Shown here: in pieces, positions 24,241 through 32,724 of the stretch
Layout: every line of letters starts with the position of its first letter
Position numbering within the stretch: position 1 is the first letter of the stretch
DNA from: Streptoalloteichus tenebrarius
GTDB lineage: Bacteria > Actinomycetota > Actinomycetes > Mycobacteriales > Pseudonocardiaceae
Assembly: GCF_024171885.1 (NCBI RefSeq)
Contig: NZ_JAMTCP010000006.1
Location: 160,474-224,473, forward strand
DNA: 64,000 nt
Direction: 5' to 3'
Notes under the pieces: model-generated
Seen by the model: the letters and a program-made list of their open reading frames with translations, nothing else
Told to the model about the DNA's origin: nothing
Database searches by the model: none
Program-made: the position numbers and the translations under genes

Positions 24241-25212
24241 ATGGGCACCACGGCTCTGCTCCTGCGCACCGCGCTCGCCCCCGCCCTGTGGGGCACGACC
24301 TACCTGGTCAGCGCGACCCTGCTCCCGCAGGGACATCCGCTCTGGGCCGCGGCGCTCCGCGCCCTGCCCGCCGGCCTCCTGCTCATCGCCCTGAGACCGG
24401 GCCTGCCGAGAGGGTCCTGGTGGTGGCGCTCGCTCCTGCTCGGCACGCTCAACATCGGCGCCTTCTTCGCCCTGCTGTTCGTCGCCGCCGAACGGCTCCC
24501 CGGCGGCGTCGCCGCGATCCTGGGCTCGGTGCAGACACTGCTGGTCGTGGTGCTCGCCGCGGCACTGCTCGGTGAGCGGGCGCGCGCGGGGCAGGTGGTC
24601 TCCGCGCTCGTGGGGACGGCCGGCGTGGCCCTGCTCGTGCTGCGCAGCTCGGCCTCGCTCGACCCGGTCGGCGTGGCCGCGGGCATCGGCACCGCGCTGA
24701 CCATGGCGTTCGGTGTGGTGCTCACCCGCCGCTGGGGCCTGCCCAGCGGGGTGCACAGCCTCACCGCGGCCGCGTGGCAGCTACTCGGCGGCTCGCTGGT
24801 GCTGGTCGTCCTCGCCGTGGGCGTGGAGGGAGCGCCGCCGGCGCTGGACGGACGTGCCCTCGCCGGGTTCGCCTGGCTGTCGGTGCTGGGCGGAGCGTTC
24901 GCCTACGCGGTGTTCTTCGCCGGCCTGCGGCGGCTGCCCGCCACGGTCACGTCCCTGCTAGCGCTGGTCAACCCGCTGGTCGCGACGCTGCTGGGGTGGG
25001 CGGTGCTCGGCCAGGCGCTCACGGCGGCGCAGGTGGTCGGCGCCGCCCTGGTGCTCGGCGCGGTGCTGGTGGGCCAGCGGGCGGCCACCCAGGCCCCGCA
25101 GCCAGGCAGGCAGCGGCACGCGGCCTCACCGCGCCCCGGGGACGAGCAGGTCGACCCAGACGAGGTGGTGGTCGGAGGCGTCGTTCAGCCGGGACAGCGG
25201 GTCTCCGTGTAG
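24241..25212 (+). CDS. EamA-family (DMT superfamily) transporter
   Basis: A 323-residue protein with about ten membrane helices in two EamA repeats. Visible segments include LAPALWGTTYLVSATLLP, ILGSVQTLLVVVLAAALLGE, MAFGVVLTRRWGL, AYAVFFAGLRRLPATVTSLL and LVATLLGWAVLGQALT. Such proteins export metabolites, amino acids or drugs. ATG at 24241 follows AGAGGA. The last 29 residues (polar, after the final helix) are encoded antisense to the end of the convergent nuclease gene; the two genes overlap tail-to-tail by 87 bases. Probable control is by the adjacent MarR repressor. Confidence 0.9.
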   Translation: MGTTALLLRTALAPALWGTTYLVSATLLPQGHPLWAAALRALPAGLLLIALRPGLPRGSWWWRSLLLGTLNIGAFFALLFVAAERLPGGVAAILGSVQTLLVVVLAAALLGERARAGQVVSALVGTAGVALLVLRSSASLDPVGVAAGIGTALTMAFGVVLTRRWGLPSGVHSLTAAAWQLLGGSLVLVVLAVGVEGAPPALDGRALAGFAWLSVLGGAFAYAVFFAGLRRLPATVTSLLALVNPLVATLLGWAVLGQALTAAQVVGAALVLGAVLVGQRAATQAPQPGRQRHAASPRPGDEQVDPDEVVVGGVVQPGQRVSV

Positions 25213-26355
25213 CGGCCAGAACACGCCGGAGCGCACCGGCGACAGGGGGTGGGACGGCAACACCCAGTCCACCCGGAGGTTGCCCACGGAACGGTCGTCG
25301 AAGTCTCCCGTGTCGAGGAAGGAGGGGCCGCGATGCCTGGAGTTCGCGCCACCCTGAAGCACGGCGGCCCACGCCGCGCCCGCGCTGCCCGGGAACGGGT
25401 CGATCACCCGGGGAGCGCGTCGGATCTGGTCGATCGCCGCGTCGACGCTGTCCCCGTCCAGCAGGTCCGCGTTCTGGTCCCCGGCGACCACGAACGGCTC
25501 CCCGGCCGGGAGGCCGCCCCGTCGGCCCGCGTCGTCGTAGACGTAGTCGGCCCGGCCGGGCCGCACGTAGTCCGCCCAGAACCGGATCTCGTCGTGGTTG
25601 CGGCGGCCGTTCCGGTCCTCCGGCCCGTCGAAGGTGGGCGGGGTCGGGTGCGACACCAGGAGGTGGACCCGGCGGCCGCCGACCAGGACCGGCAGGTCCC
25701 AGTGCGACTTCGAGGAGAGGGGGAACCGGGCGAGTTCCTCGTCCGAGTACCAGTCGGCGGGCCGCGCCGTGCCGACGTCGTCCGGCAGCGACGCCCCCGG
25801 CATGTCCCGCCACCGGAAGTGCTGGAAGGTGCGCGCCGCGGCGGTGTCGATCGGATGCCGGGACAACACGACCATGCCGTACTGGCCGGGGAACAGGCCG
25901 AAGCCCCACGCGTCGTCTCCCCCGCCGACACGTCCGTCGTTGTTCAGGTCGAAGCCGGAGGGCACCCCGGTGTTGACCGGAGCGGTCCACGCGTACGGGT
26001 ACCGGAGGGGACTGGCCCCGCCCTGCCCCACCTCCAGGTAGTTGCGGTGGAACGCGTCGACCGCGCGCCCGCCCTCGACGAAGTCGAACTCGTTGAGCAG
26101 CACCACGTCCGGCCGGGTCCGTTGCAGGACCTCGGCGACCTTCCTGGCCTGCGGATCGTCCGGAGTGGACAGATCAGCGAGGAGACGGCCCTCCTCCGAG
26201 CGGTTCAGGGAGGCGTTGAAGGTGGCGAACCGCACCGCGCCGGACCCGGCGCGCGGCTCGGCCGCCGCGGTGGCCGTGGGCATCGCCGACACGGCGGCGA
26301 GCACACCGGCCACCACACCGGCGGCCCACACGACGATTCGCTGGCGACGACCCAC
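25126..26355 (-). CDS. Secreted endonuclease/exonuclease/phosphatase-family protein
   Basis: A 409-residue protein with a signal peptide (MGRRQRIVVWAAGVVAGVLA, cleavage near AAAEPRA). The DNase I-like fold is marked by VRFATFNASLNR, DVVLLNEFDF, MVVLSRHPID, HLLVSHPTPP, VVAGDQNADLLDGDS, LRVDWVLPS and SDHHLVWVDL. The Asn/Glu/Asp/His residues needed for metal-dependent phosphodiester cleavage are all present. A region FDLNNDGRVGGGDD resembles a Ca-binding loop. The substrate could be nucleic acid or a phospholipid/inositol phosphate. GTG at 26355 is chosen for the GAGGAGG seven bases upstream. Confidence 0.88.
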   Translation of the reverse strand: MGRRQRIVVWAAGVVAGVLAAVSAMPTATAAAEPRAGSGAVRFATFNASLNRSEEGRLLADLSTPDDPQARKVAEVLQRTRPDVVLLNEFDFVEGGRAVDAFHRNYLEVGQGGASPLRYPYAWTAPVNTGVPSGFDLNNDGRVGGGDDAWGFGLFPGQYGMVVLSRHPIDTAAARTFQHFRWRDMPGASLPDDVGTARPADWYSDEELARFPLSSKSHWDLPVLVGGRRVHLLVSHPTPPTFDGPEDRNGRRNHDEIRFWADYVRPGRADYVYDDAGRRGGLPAGEPFVVAGDQNADLLDGDSVDAAIDQIRRAPRVIDPFPGSAGAAWAAVLQGGANSRHRGPSFLDTGDFDDRSVGNLRVDWVLPSHPLSPVRSGVFWPLHGDPLSRLNDASDHHLVWVDLLVPGAR

Positions 26356-26549
26356 GACCACACCTCCTCGGCGGGGCGCGACCGGGGAACCCGGCCGGAC
26401 GGCCGCCCCTGCTCGGCCGACCAGGCCGCCGATCCCCGCGTCGCCCCTGGTCCACCCTGGCAGAGCCGGCCAACGCCGAGGCGAGCGCCGGATGAACGTC
26501 AGGTGTTGTCCGGGGCCCGGCCGGGCGCGGCCCCGGGTGGGCGCGCCGG

Positions 26550-27725
26550 TCACCGGTCGTGGGACAGGGCCTTCCGGTCGAGGTCGGCGGGGCTGCGGTA
26601 CCCGGCCAGCCCCATCGTGAGGTCGAGTTCCGCGAGCAGGGCGCGCAGCGCGTGGACGACGCCCCGGTGGCCGGCGAGCGCCAGCCCGTACGCCCAGAGC
26701 CTGCCGACGAGCACCGCGTCCGCCCCCAGGGCCAACGCGACCAGGACGTCCGCCCCGGAGCGGATCCCCGAGTCGAAGAGCACCGGTCCCCTGGCGGCGA
26801 CGGCGTCCGCCACGTCGACCAGGCAGTCCAGCGCCGCCCTGGCGCCGTCGACCTGGCGCCCGCCGTGGTTCGACACGATCACCCCGTCCGCTCCGGCGTC
26901 CAGGGCGGCGCGGGCGTCGTCGGGATGGCAGATCCCCTTCACGAGGACGGGCACCGCGGTCCACGAGCGGAGCATGGCCAGGTCCGCCCAGGTCAGGGAG
27001 GGGTTGCCGAACAGTCCGGTGAAGGCGAGGACCGCCGCCCGCCGGGCCTCCTCGCCGGCCTCGGGCGGCGCGGCGAGGCGCGACCGGAAGACCGGGTCGG
27101 AGAAGTAGTTGCCCAGGCCGTGCCCGTGCAGGAAGGGAAGGTGGCCGAGGGCGAGGTCGCGGGGACGCCAGGCCATGGTCCAGGTGTCGACGGTGACGAC
27201 GATCGCGCGGTAGCCGGCGGCCTCGGCCCTGCGCACCAGCGACTCCGCGAGCTCAGGGTCGTTCGGCCAGTAGAGCTGGAACCAGCGGGCGGCGTCCGGC
27301 GCGGTGGCGGCGACCTCCTCCATCGGCGTGGAGGACGCCGTCGACAGGACGCTGACCAGACCGAGGTCGGCGGCGGCGCGGGCCTGCGCCCGCTCCGCCT
27401 CGGGATGGATGACGCTGGCGGTGCCGACAGGGGCGAGCAGCACGGGCGCGGCCATCGTCGTGCCCAGCACCTCGGTGGCCAACTGCCGTTCGGTCACCGA
27501 ACGCACCATCCGGGGCACGAGCCGCCACCGGTCGAACGCGGCCCGGTTGGCCCGCAGGGTGCGCTCGCTGCCAGCGCCTCCCGCGACGTACGCGAAGGCC
27601 TTCGTGGACATCGCGCCCCGGGCGGCGCTCTCCAGCTCGTCATAGGTGATCGGCAGCTCGGGACGCTCCCCGGCCGCGCCCCTGAGGTAGATCTCCAACT
27701 GGAAGTCGCCGAAGTGGCCGGCCAC
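26550..27725 (-). CDS. FMN-dependent alpha-hydroxy-acid oxidase (lactate 2-monooxygenase type)
   Basis: A 391-residue TIM-barrel flavoenzyme. It shows FAYVAGGAGSERTLRANRAAF, APVLLAPVGTASVIHPEAE, VVTVDTWTMAWRPRDL, VLVKGICHPDDA, the catalytic His/Arg in VSNHGGRQVDGA and DSGIRSGADVLVALALGADAVLVG. The GHFGDFQLEIYLRGA opening and the middle GHGLGNYFSDP are characteristic of lactate 2-monooxygenase-like members rather than L-lactate dehydrogenase. It oxidises an L-2-hydroxy acid with O2. GTG at 27725 follows GGGAGGGGAG. No neighbour suggests a specific substrate. Confidence 0.88.
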   Translation of the reverse strand: MAGHFGDFQLEIYLRGAAGERPELPITYDELESAARGAMSTKAFAYVAGGAGSERTLRANRAAFDRWRLVPRMVRSVTERQLATEVLGTTMAAPVLLAPVGTASVIHPEAERAQARAAADLGLVSVLSTASSTPMEEVAATAPDAARWFQLYWPNDPELAESLVRRAEAAGYRAIVVTVDTWTMAWRPRDLALGHLPFLHGHGLGNYFSDPVFRSRLAAPPEAGEEARRAAVLAFTGLFGNPSLTWADLAMLRSWTAVPVLVKGICHPDDARAALDAGADGVIVSNHGGRQVDGARAALDCLVDVADAVAARGPVLFDSGIRSGADVLVALALGADAVLVGRLWAYGLALAGHRGVVHALRALLAELDLTMGLAGYRSPADLDRKALSHDR

Positions 27726-28076
27726 GCTCGCTCCCCTCCCGTGGGGCCGCGCGCGGGCACCCGGCGCGGCGGGACACGGGCCCGACCTTCGCACGTCGCC
27801 CGCCGGAAGATCCAGATCATCGCCCGAAGGGTGTAGAAGCGCCCCAGCCCGCGTCCGGTCGCCGGCCCGGGTGCGGACGCGAGGGTCAGATGCCGACAGG
27901 AAGGGAGGTGATGACGACCGAGGCCTGGGAGCAGGGGGCGACGGCGGGGGCCGGACACGCGGCCCGGCGCGCGGGCCTATCGTCGAGGGTGCACCGCGCC
28001 TGGGCCGGGCGCCGAGGCCGGGGCACGCTGACGTCGACAGCCCGCCCTGCGGGCGCTCTCGCTCCGGGAGGATGCG
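27726..28076. other. Divergent promoter region between the oxidase and the metallopeptidase
   Basis: About 350 bases with no gene I can support. Long open frames that cross it are antisense shadows of flanking genes. Confidence 0.35.
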
Positions 28077-29009
28077 GTGCGGTTCAACGAGGACGCCGAA
28101 CTCGACACCTCGCAGGTCGAGGACCTGCGGGGGTCCGGTGGCGGCATCGGTGGCCGAGTGGCGCTCGGCGGTGGCGGGTTGGGCCTCGTCGGCCTGCTGC
28201 TCTTCGTCCTGCTCAACCAGTTCGGGGGCGGCGGGGGCGCGGGGACCGGCGCCCCACCGGGGCTGTCGCTCGACCGGCTCTCGCCGGGCCAGCAGGCGGA
28301 CAACAGCCAGCTCCAGGCGAAGTGCAAGACCGGGGCCGACGCCAACCGGGACCAGGACTGCGCCCTGGTGGCGACCATCAACTCCATCCAGGGTTACTGG
28401 TCGGACTACTTCGCCCGCTCCGGCCGGACCTACCGGCAGGCGCCGACGAACTTCTTCACCGGCGGCGTGAACACCGGCGGCTGCGGCGGCGCGACCTCCG
28501 ACGTGGGCCCGTTCTACTGCCCCGCCGACTCCGAGGTCTACATCGACCTGTCGTTCTTCAAGGACCTGCGCTCGCGGTTCAAGGCCCAGGGCGGCCCGTT
28601 CGTGGAGGCGTACGTGCTCGCCCACGAGTACGGCCACCACGTGCAGAACCTGCTCGGCACGTCGGGCAGGGTGCGGCCGGGGGAGACCGGCCCCACCTCG
28701 GGCTCGGTCCGGCTGGAGCTCCAGGCCGACTGCTACGCCGGCGTGTGGGCGCACCACGCGACGCGGACCCCGACCGCGAGCGGCAAGCCGCTGATCGCGG
28801 AGATCACGCAGGACGACGTGAACCGGGCCCTCGACGCCGCGGCCAGGATCGGAGACGACTACATCCAGAAGAACCTGGGCAGTGGACGGGTGAACGAGAG
28901 CAAGTTCAGCCACGGCAGCTCCACCCAGCGCCAGAAGTGGTTCACCACGGGGATCCAGTCCGGCGACCCCGCGCGGTGCAACACCTTCGACACCCACGAC
29001 CTGGGCTGA
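28077..29009 (+). CDS. Neutral zinc metallopeptidase, YpfJ-like
   Basis: A 310-residue membrane-anchored protein of the putative neutral zinc metallopeptidase family (PF04228 type). It opens VRFNEDAELDTSQVEDLRG, has one membrane helix (GLVGLLLFVLLNQF), a Gly-rich linker, then the peptidase domain outside the cell. HEYGH at 183-187 is the zinc site, and LELQADCYAGVWAHH carries the downstream Glu/Asp ligand. Paired cysteines (CGGATSDVGPFYCP) suggest a disulfide. GTG at 28077 follows GGGAGG. The substrate is unknown. Confidence 0.92.
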   Translation: MRFNEDAELDTSQVEDLRGSGGGIGGRVALGGGGLGLVGLLLFVLLNQFGGGGGAGTGAPPGLSLDRLSPGQQADNSQLQAKCKTGADANRDQDCALVATINSIQGYWSDYFARSGRTYRQAPTNFFTGGVNTGGCGGATSDVGPFYCPADSEVYIDLSFFKDLRSRFKAQGGPFVEAYVLAHEYGHHVQNLLGTSGRVRPGETGPTSGSVRLELQADCYAGVWAHHATRTPTASGKPLIAEITQDDVNRALDAAARIGDDYIQKNLGSGRVNESKFSHGSSTQRQKWFTTGIQSGDPARCNTFDTHDLG

Positions 29010-29013
29010 GGTG

Positions 29014-29033
29014 GCGGGCGCCGCGGCGCCCGC
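29014..29033 (+). terminator. Short GC hairpin after the metallopeptidase
   Basis: gcgggcgcc (29014-29022) pairs with ggcgcccgc (29025-29033), five bases past the stop codon. Confidence 0.5.
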
Positions 29034-29099
29034 GACCCTCTGTCCACTGTGGACGTCCTAGGTGGACCGTGGCGCGCGGGGACGGACGACGGGAACGGC

Positions 29100-29132
29100 G
29101 AGGGGGTCGGGCGCATGGCACCCGACCCCCTC
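29100..29132. terminator. Bidirectional terminator between metallopeptidase and M28 peptidase
   Basis: gagggggtcggg (29100-29111) pairs with cccgaccccctc (29121-29132). It lies between convergent stops at 29009 and 29171. Confidence 0.75.
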
Positions 29133-29170
29133 TTCCCGTCCTCGGCGCGCCCATCCTCGGCGCACCGTTC

Positions 29171-30700
29171 TCAGCGCAGGTTCTCGCCCTTGCTGGCGTG
29201 CGTGGTGGCGACGGTGGCGTGCTGCTTCGCCCGCGCCTCGGCCCGCTTGGCCCTCGGCGGCACGCCGTTGACGTCCTCCGTGCTCACACCGTAGGACGCG
29301 ATGACCCAGGCGACCGCGTCGGCGTTGCGGTCCAACGCCGTGCGGTCCAGGTTGCCGAGGTTGTCGCAGGCGTGGTGGTAGCACGGGTCGTAGGCCACGC
29401 CGGCCTTACCGCCCCACTTGGCCGCCTGAGCCTGCGTCTTGATCCCCTCGGCACCGCTGTACACGCCGCCCGCGGGGATGCCCTTCGCGATGAACTCGCC
29501 GTAGTCGGAACGGCCGTCGAAGTCGGTGCCCTCCGTCTGGATGCCCCGCGAGGCGTAGTAGTCGGTGAAGGCCTTCTCGATCTGCGCCGAGCCGTAGGGG
29601 CCGGGACCGGAGCCGGTCTTGTCCGAGTTGTCACCGTCGTAGACGAAGTACGCGGCGTTCGGCGAGCCGAGCATGTCGAAGTTCAGGTAGAGCGCGAGGT
29701 CGAGCTGCTGCTCGAAGCCGAGGTTGCGCACGTAGTACGTGGAGCCGACCAAGCCGTACTCCTCGGCGCCCCACCACGCGAAGCGCACGGCGTTGTTCAC
29801 CTTGGGCCGGCTGCCGAGCTGGAGCGCGGTCTCCAGCAGGGTGGCCGAGCCGGTGCCGTTGTCGTTGATGCCGGGGCCCTCGGTGACGCTGTCCAGGTGC
29901 GCGCCGGCCATCACGACGTTGTCGGTGCGTCCGGTGCGCGTCTGCGCGATCACGTTCTTCGTGGTGCGCTGCTCCTGGAGGGACCGCAGTTCGAGGGTGG
30001 CGGACTGCCCGGCCTGCCTGACCAGTTCCTCGCCGGCGGCCTTGGTGACGCCTCCGGTCGGGATGCGGGCCGCGCCGGGCTCGCCCAGGGTGCCGTTCAG
30101 CTCGCCGTCCTCGTTGTTGTAGATCACGGCGGCCACCGCGCCGGCCTCCGCGGCGGCCTGCTGCTTCTGCGCGAAACCGCAGCCGCCCCGCCGGATGAGC
30201 GCGATCTTGCCCCTGACGTCGACACCGGCGTAGTCGCCGGCCTCGCACCCCGAGGTCTCGTCCACGGGCACGGCCGCCAACGGGGCCGTGACGCCGCCCT
30301 TCTGGGTGGACGGCGAGTACCGCATGAGCAGGATCCGGTGGTCCTTCCCGCCGACCGTGAGGCGCTCGGCCTGGGTCTCCGTGTAGGTGAACGGGAACTC
30401 CTGGACGGTGACGTCGAAGCCGGCGTCCCGGAGTTTGCCCGCGACGTAGTTGACCGACGCCTCGTGCCCCGGCGTGCTCGACGCGCGGCGCCCGCCGTTG
30501 CTGTCGGCGATGCGCTGGAAGGCGACGAGGTGCCGGTTCACCCCCTCCACGCTGACCTTGCGGACCAACTGCCTGGCCAGGGCTGGCCCGTCCTGAGCCG
30601 CGGCGGCCGCCTCGGCGTGGGCTGGCGCGGCGGCCAGGGTGATCGCGGCGCAGGACACCGCGCCGAACGCGCTCCACAGCACGCGTCTGGCAGAAGCCAT
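29171..30700 (-). CDS. Secreted M28-family aminopeptidase with PA domain
   Basis: A 509-residue peptidase, similar in plan to Streptomyces griseus aminopeptidase. The signal peptide ends AAPAHA (residue about 29). A PA insert carries CEAGDYAGVDVRGKIALIRRGGC. The M28 zinc core shows VVMAGAHLDSVTEGPGINDNGTGSATLLETA, WWGAEEYGLVGSTYY and LNFDMLGS, then DYGEFIAKGIPAGGVYSG, with the last His in CYHHACDNLGNLD. It removes N-terminal hydrophobic residues from peptides outside the cell. The C-terminal 35 residues are basic and poorly conserved. ATG at 30700 follows GGGAGC. Confidence 0.93.
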   Translation of the reverse strand: MASARRVLWSAFGAVSCAAITLAAAPAHAEAAAAAQDGPALARQLVRKVSVEGVNRHLVAFQRIADSNGGRRASSTPGHEASVNYVAGKLRDAGFDVTVQEFPFTYTETQAERLTVGGKDHRILLMRYSPSTQKGGVTAPLAAVPVDETSGCEAGDYAGVDVRGKIALIRRGGCGFAQKQQAAAEAGAVAAVIYNNEDGELNGTLGEPGAARIPTGGVTKAAGEELVRQAGQSATLELRSLQEQRTTKNVIAQTRTGRTDNVVMAGAHLDSVTEGPGINDNGTGSATLLETALQLGSRPKVNNAVRFAWWGAEEYGLVGSTYYVRNLGFEQQLDLALYLNFDMLGSPNAAYFVYDGDNSDKTGSGPGPYGSAQIEKAFTDYYASRGIQTEGTDFDGRSDYGEFIAKGIPAGGVYSGAEGIKTQAQAAKWGGKAGVAYDPCYHHACDNLGNLDRTALDRNADAVAWVIASYGVSTEDVNGVPPRAKRAEARAKQHATVATTHASKGENLR

Positions 30701-30789
30701 GGACAGCTCCCCTCATCACTACTCTGGGTAACGAAACACATCGAATCGGTACCCGATCCGGCGAAGCCTGTCGCCTGGGTCACTCCGGG

Positions 30790-31461
30790 TCAAGGGGTCG
30801 ATCGTCGGTGTCGCACCCCGAGCACCGGCAGGCATCCGTCCACTCCGGCGACGTCCACCCGCCATCCGGGCGAGTGCTCGGCGAACCGCTCCCCGGTCAG
30901 CAGCAGCCGGCGCTGGACCGCCAGCCGGCCGCGACGGGCCTGGCAGTCCGTGCCGTCGTCGACGTAGCCGAGCTTCCGGCTCACGGCCAGCGAGGCGGCG
31001 TTGTCCTCGAACGCGTCCGACCGCGCCTGACGGGCGCCCAGGAACGAGAACGCGAACTGGAGCACGGCGGCCCGCATCTCGACGCCGTAGCCCCTCCCCT
31101 GGTGTCGCCGCCCCAGCCACGACCCCGTCCGCACCTCGCCGGTCACGGCGAAGTCCTTCGCGCTGATCCCCTGCGTCCCGATCACCCTGCCGTCCCGCCG
31201 CACCAGGAAGTGCACGGACCAGTCGTCGGGTCGGAGCGCCGCCCGCTGCGACCAGTGGAACTGGAGGATGTTGCGGCCGAGCTCCTCGGCGGGGGCGTCG
31301 CTCCAGGGCACCGCGAACGGCATCTCGTCCGGTGGGTGGACGCCGAGTCGGGCCTCCTCGGCCAACTCCAGCAGGCCGGGGTCGTCGTCGGGCCTGAGTT
31401 CCAGGCGTGGGGTGCGCAGCACGAGATGGCGCAAGGGCCACGGGTCGGGAGTTTCCGCCAT
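30790..31461 (-). CDS. GNAT-family N-acetyltransferase
   Basis: A 223-residue acetyltransferase of the RimJ/RimL type. It starts MAETPDPWPLRHLVLRTPRLELRP, and the acetyl-CoA-binding stretch is WLGRRHQGRGYGVEMRAAVLQFAF with the Q/RxxGxG/A pattern, followed by FEDNAASLAVSRKLGY. The C-terminal 55 residues extend beyond the usual domain. Targets are typically N-termini or small amines. ATG at 31461 gives the usual RimL opening; upstream frame is antisense shadow. It is divergent from the quinone oxidoreductase gene, 64 bases away. Confidence 0.87.
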   Translation of the reverse strand: MAETPDPWPLRHLVLRTPRLELRPDDDPGLLELAEEARLGVHPPDEMPFAVPWSDAPAEELGRNILQFHWSQRAALRPDDWSVHFLVRRDGRVIGTQGISAKDFAVTGEVRTGSWLGRRHQGRGYGVEMRAAVLQFAFSFLGARQARSDAFEDNAASLAVSRKLGYVDDGTDCQARRGRLAVQRRLLLTGERFAEHSPGWRVDVAGVDGCLPVLGVRHRRSTP

Positions 31462-31524
31462 CCGGCGATCCTGACCACCGGGCCCGTCGTGCGGCCACGG
31501 AGTTTCCTCCGTTAGCGTCGACAC

Positions 31525-32514
31525 ATGTACGCGATCACGGTCCGCGAGCCTGGTGGTCCCGAAGTGCTGCGGTGGTCGGCCCTGCCCGATCCGGTGCCCG
31601 GCCCCGGCAAGGTGTTGGTCGACGTCGCCGCGACGGCCGTGAACCGGGCCGACCTCCTGCAACGGCAGGGCTTCTACCCGCCGCCCCCCGGCGCGTCCAA
31701 GGTCCTCGGGCTCGAGTGCTCGGGCACGATCGCCGCGATCGGCCCCGGGGTGACCGGCTGGCGCGTCGGCGACGAGGTGTGCGCGTTGCTGGCCGGCGGC
31801 GGGTACGCCGAGCGGGTCGCCGTGCCCGCGGCGCAGCTCCTGCCGATCCCCTCCGGCGTGGACCTCGTCACCGCCGCGAGCCTGCCGGAGATCGCCTGCA
31901 CCGTGTGGTCGAACGTGGTGATGGGCGCGCGCCTGCGGGAGGGCGAGGTCCTGCTCGTGCACGGCGGCTCGGGCGGCATCGGCACCCACGCGATCCAGGT
32001 CGGCAAGGCGCTGGGCGCACGGGTCGCGGTGACGGCCTCGGGCCCGCGCCTGGAGCGGTGCCGCGAGCTGGGCGCCGACATCACGATCGACTACCGCGAG
32101 CAGGACTTCGTGTCGGCGCTCAAGGAGGCCACCGACGGGCACGGCGCTGACGTGGTGCTGGACAACATGGGCGCCGCGTACCTGGCCCGCAACGTCGACG
32201 TGCTCGCCATGGACGGCCGGCTCGTGGTGATCGGGATGCAGGGCGGCCGCAGGGCCGAGCTGGACCTGGGCACCCTGCTGACGAAGCGGGCGAGCGTGAC
32301 CGGCACCGGGTTGCGCGGCCGGCCGGTGGAGGGCCCGCACGGCAAGGCGGAGATCGTGGCCGCGGTGCGGGAGCACCTGTGGCCGCTCATCGCCGAGGGC
32401 AGGGTGCGGCCGGTGGTGCACACGACGCTGCCGGTGCGGGAGGCCACGCGGGCCCACCAGATGATGGAGGACGGCGGGGTGGTCGGCAAGATCATCCTCA
32501 AGGTGCGCGACTGA
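31525..32514 (+). CDS. NAD(P)H-quinone oxidoreductase, zeta-crystallin/MDR family
   Basis: A 329-residue zinc-independent medium-chain reductase of the quinone oxidoreductase (PIG3-like) group. Motifs include AVNRADLLQRQGFYPPPPGAS, LGLECSGTIAAIG, SLPEIACTVWSNVV, the cofactor loop VHGGSGGIGTHAIQVG and the C-terminal GKIILKV. Catalytic zinc Cys/His residues of alcohol dehydrogenases are absent. It reduces quinones or enones with NADPH. Start ATG at 31525 has little leader and no clear Shine-Dalgarno, so the transcript may be nearly leaderless. Confidence 0.91.
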   Translation: MYAITVREPGGPEVLRWSALPDPVPGPGKVLVDVAATAVNRADLLQRQGFYPPPPGASKVLGLECSGTIAAIGPGVTGWRVGDEVCALLAGGGYAERVAVPAAQLLPIPSGVDLVTAASLPEIACTVWSNVVMGARLREGEVLLVHGGSGGIGTHAIQVGKALGARVAVTASGPRLERCRELGADITIDYREQDFVSALKEATDGHGADVVLDNMGAAYLARNVDVLAMDGRLVVIGMQGGRRAELDLGTLLTKRASVTGTGLRGRPVEGPHGKAEIVAAVREHLWPLIAEGRVRPVVHTTLPVREATRAHQMMEDGGVVGKIILKVRD

Positions 32515-32571
32515 GCCCCATTACTCCCGAGCGGCGATGCCCGCAACCCGTTTTCGCTGTTCGACCCCTGG

Positions 32572-32599
32572 TTATCCACAGGGGCGCGAGTTGTCCACA
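32572..32599. promoter_or_regulatory. Two DnaA-box-like 9-mers
   Basis: TTATCCACA at 32572-32580 and TTGTCCACA at 32591-32599 match the actinobacterial DnaA-box consensus exactly. Neither dnaA nor dnaN is nearby, so this is not oriC. They directly precede a duplicated 44-bp element. Confidence 0.6.
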
Positions 32600-32636
32600 G
32601 GCCAGTGGCGCGTCCTTGGCCCGGGGGGCGAGCCCG

Positions 32637-32680
32637 GATAGGCTGGAGCAGGGCTCGCCCCCCAGGGCGGGTGGGGGCTG
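32637..32680. repeat. 44-bp dispersed repeat, copy 1
   Basis: Identical over 44 bases to 57810-57853, about 25 kb away on the same strand. The unit contains taggct, then a C/G-rich hairpin-prone stretch (gccccc with gggggc). Weaker similarity extends about 35 bases upstream, and a DnaA-box-like TTGTCCACA precedes both copies. Confidence 0.9.
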
Positions 32681-32724
32681 ACCACAGGGAGTGGGGAGCG
32701 CCGGGGAGCCGGGGTGTGACGGGC

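Noticed and set aside
27890..30967. A 1025-codon open frame on the plus strand across the metallopeptidase and M28 genes
   Set aside because: It is antisense or out of frame to two well-supported genes, is rich in Arg/Gly/Pro low complexity and has no domain. Long shadow frames are normal at this GC content.
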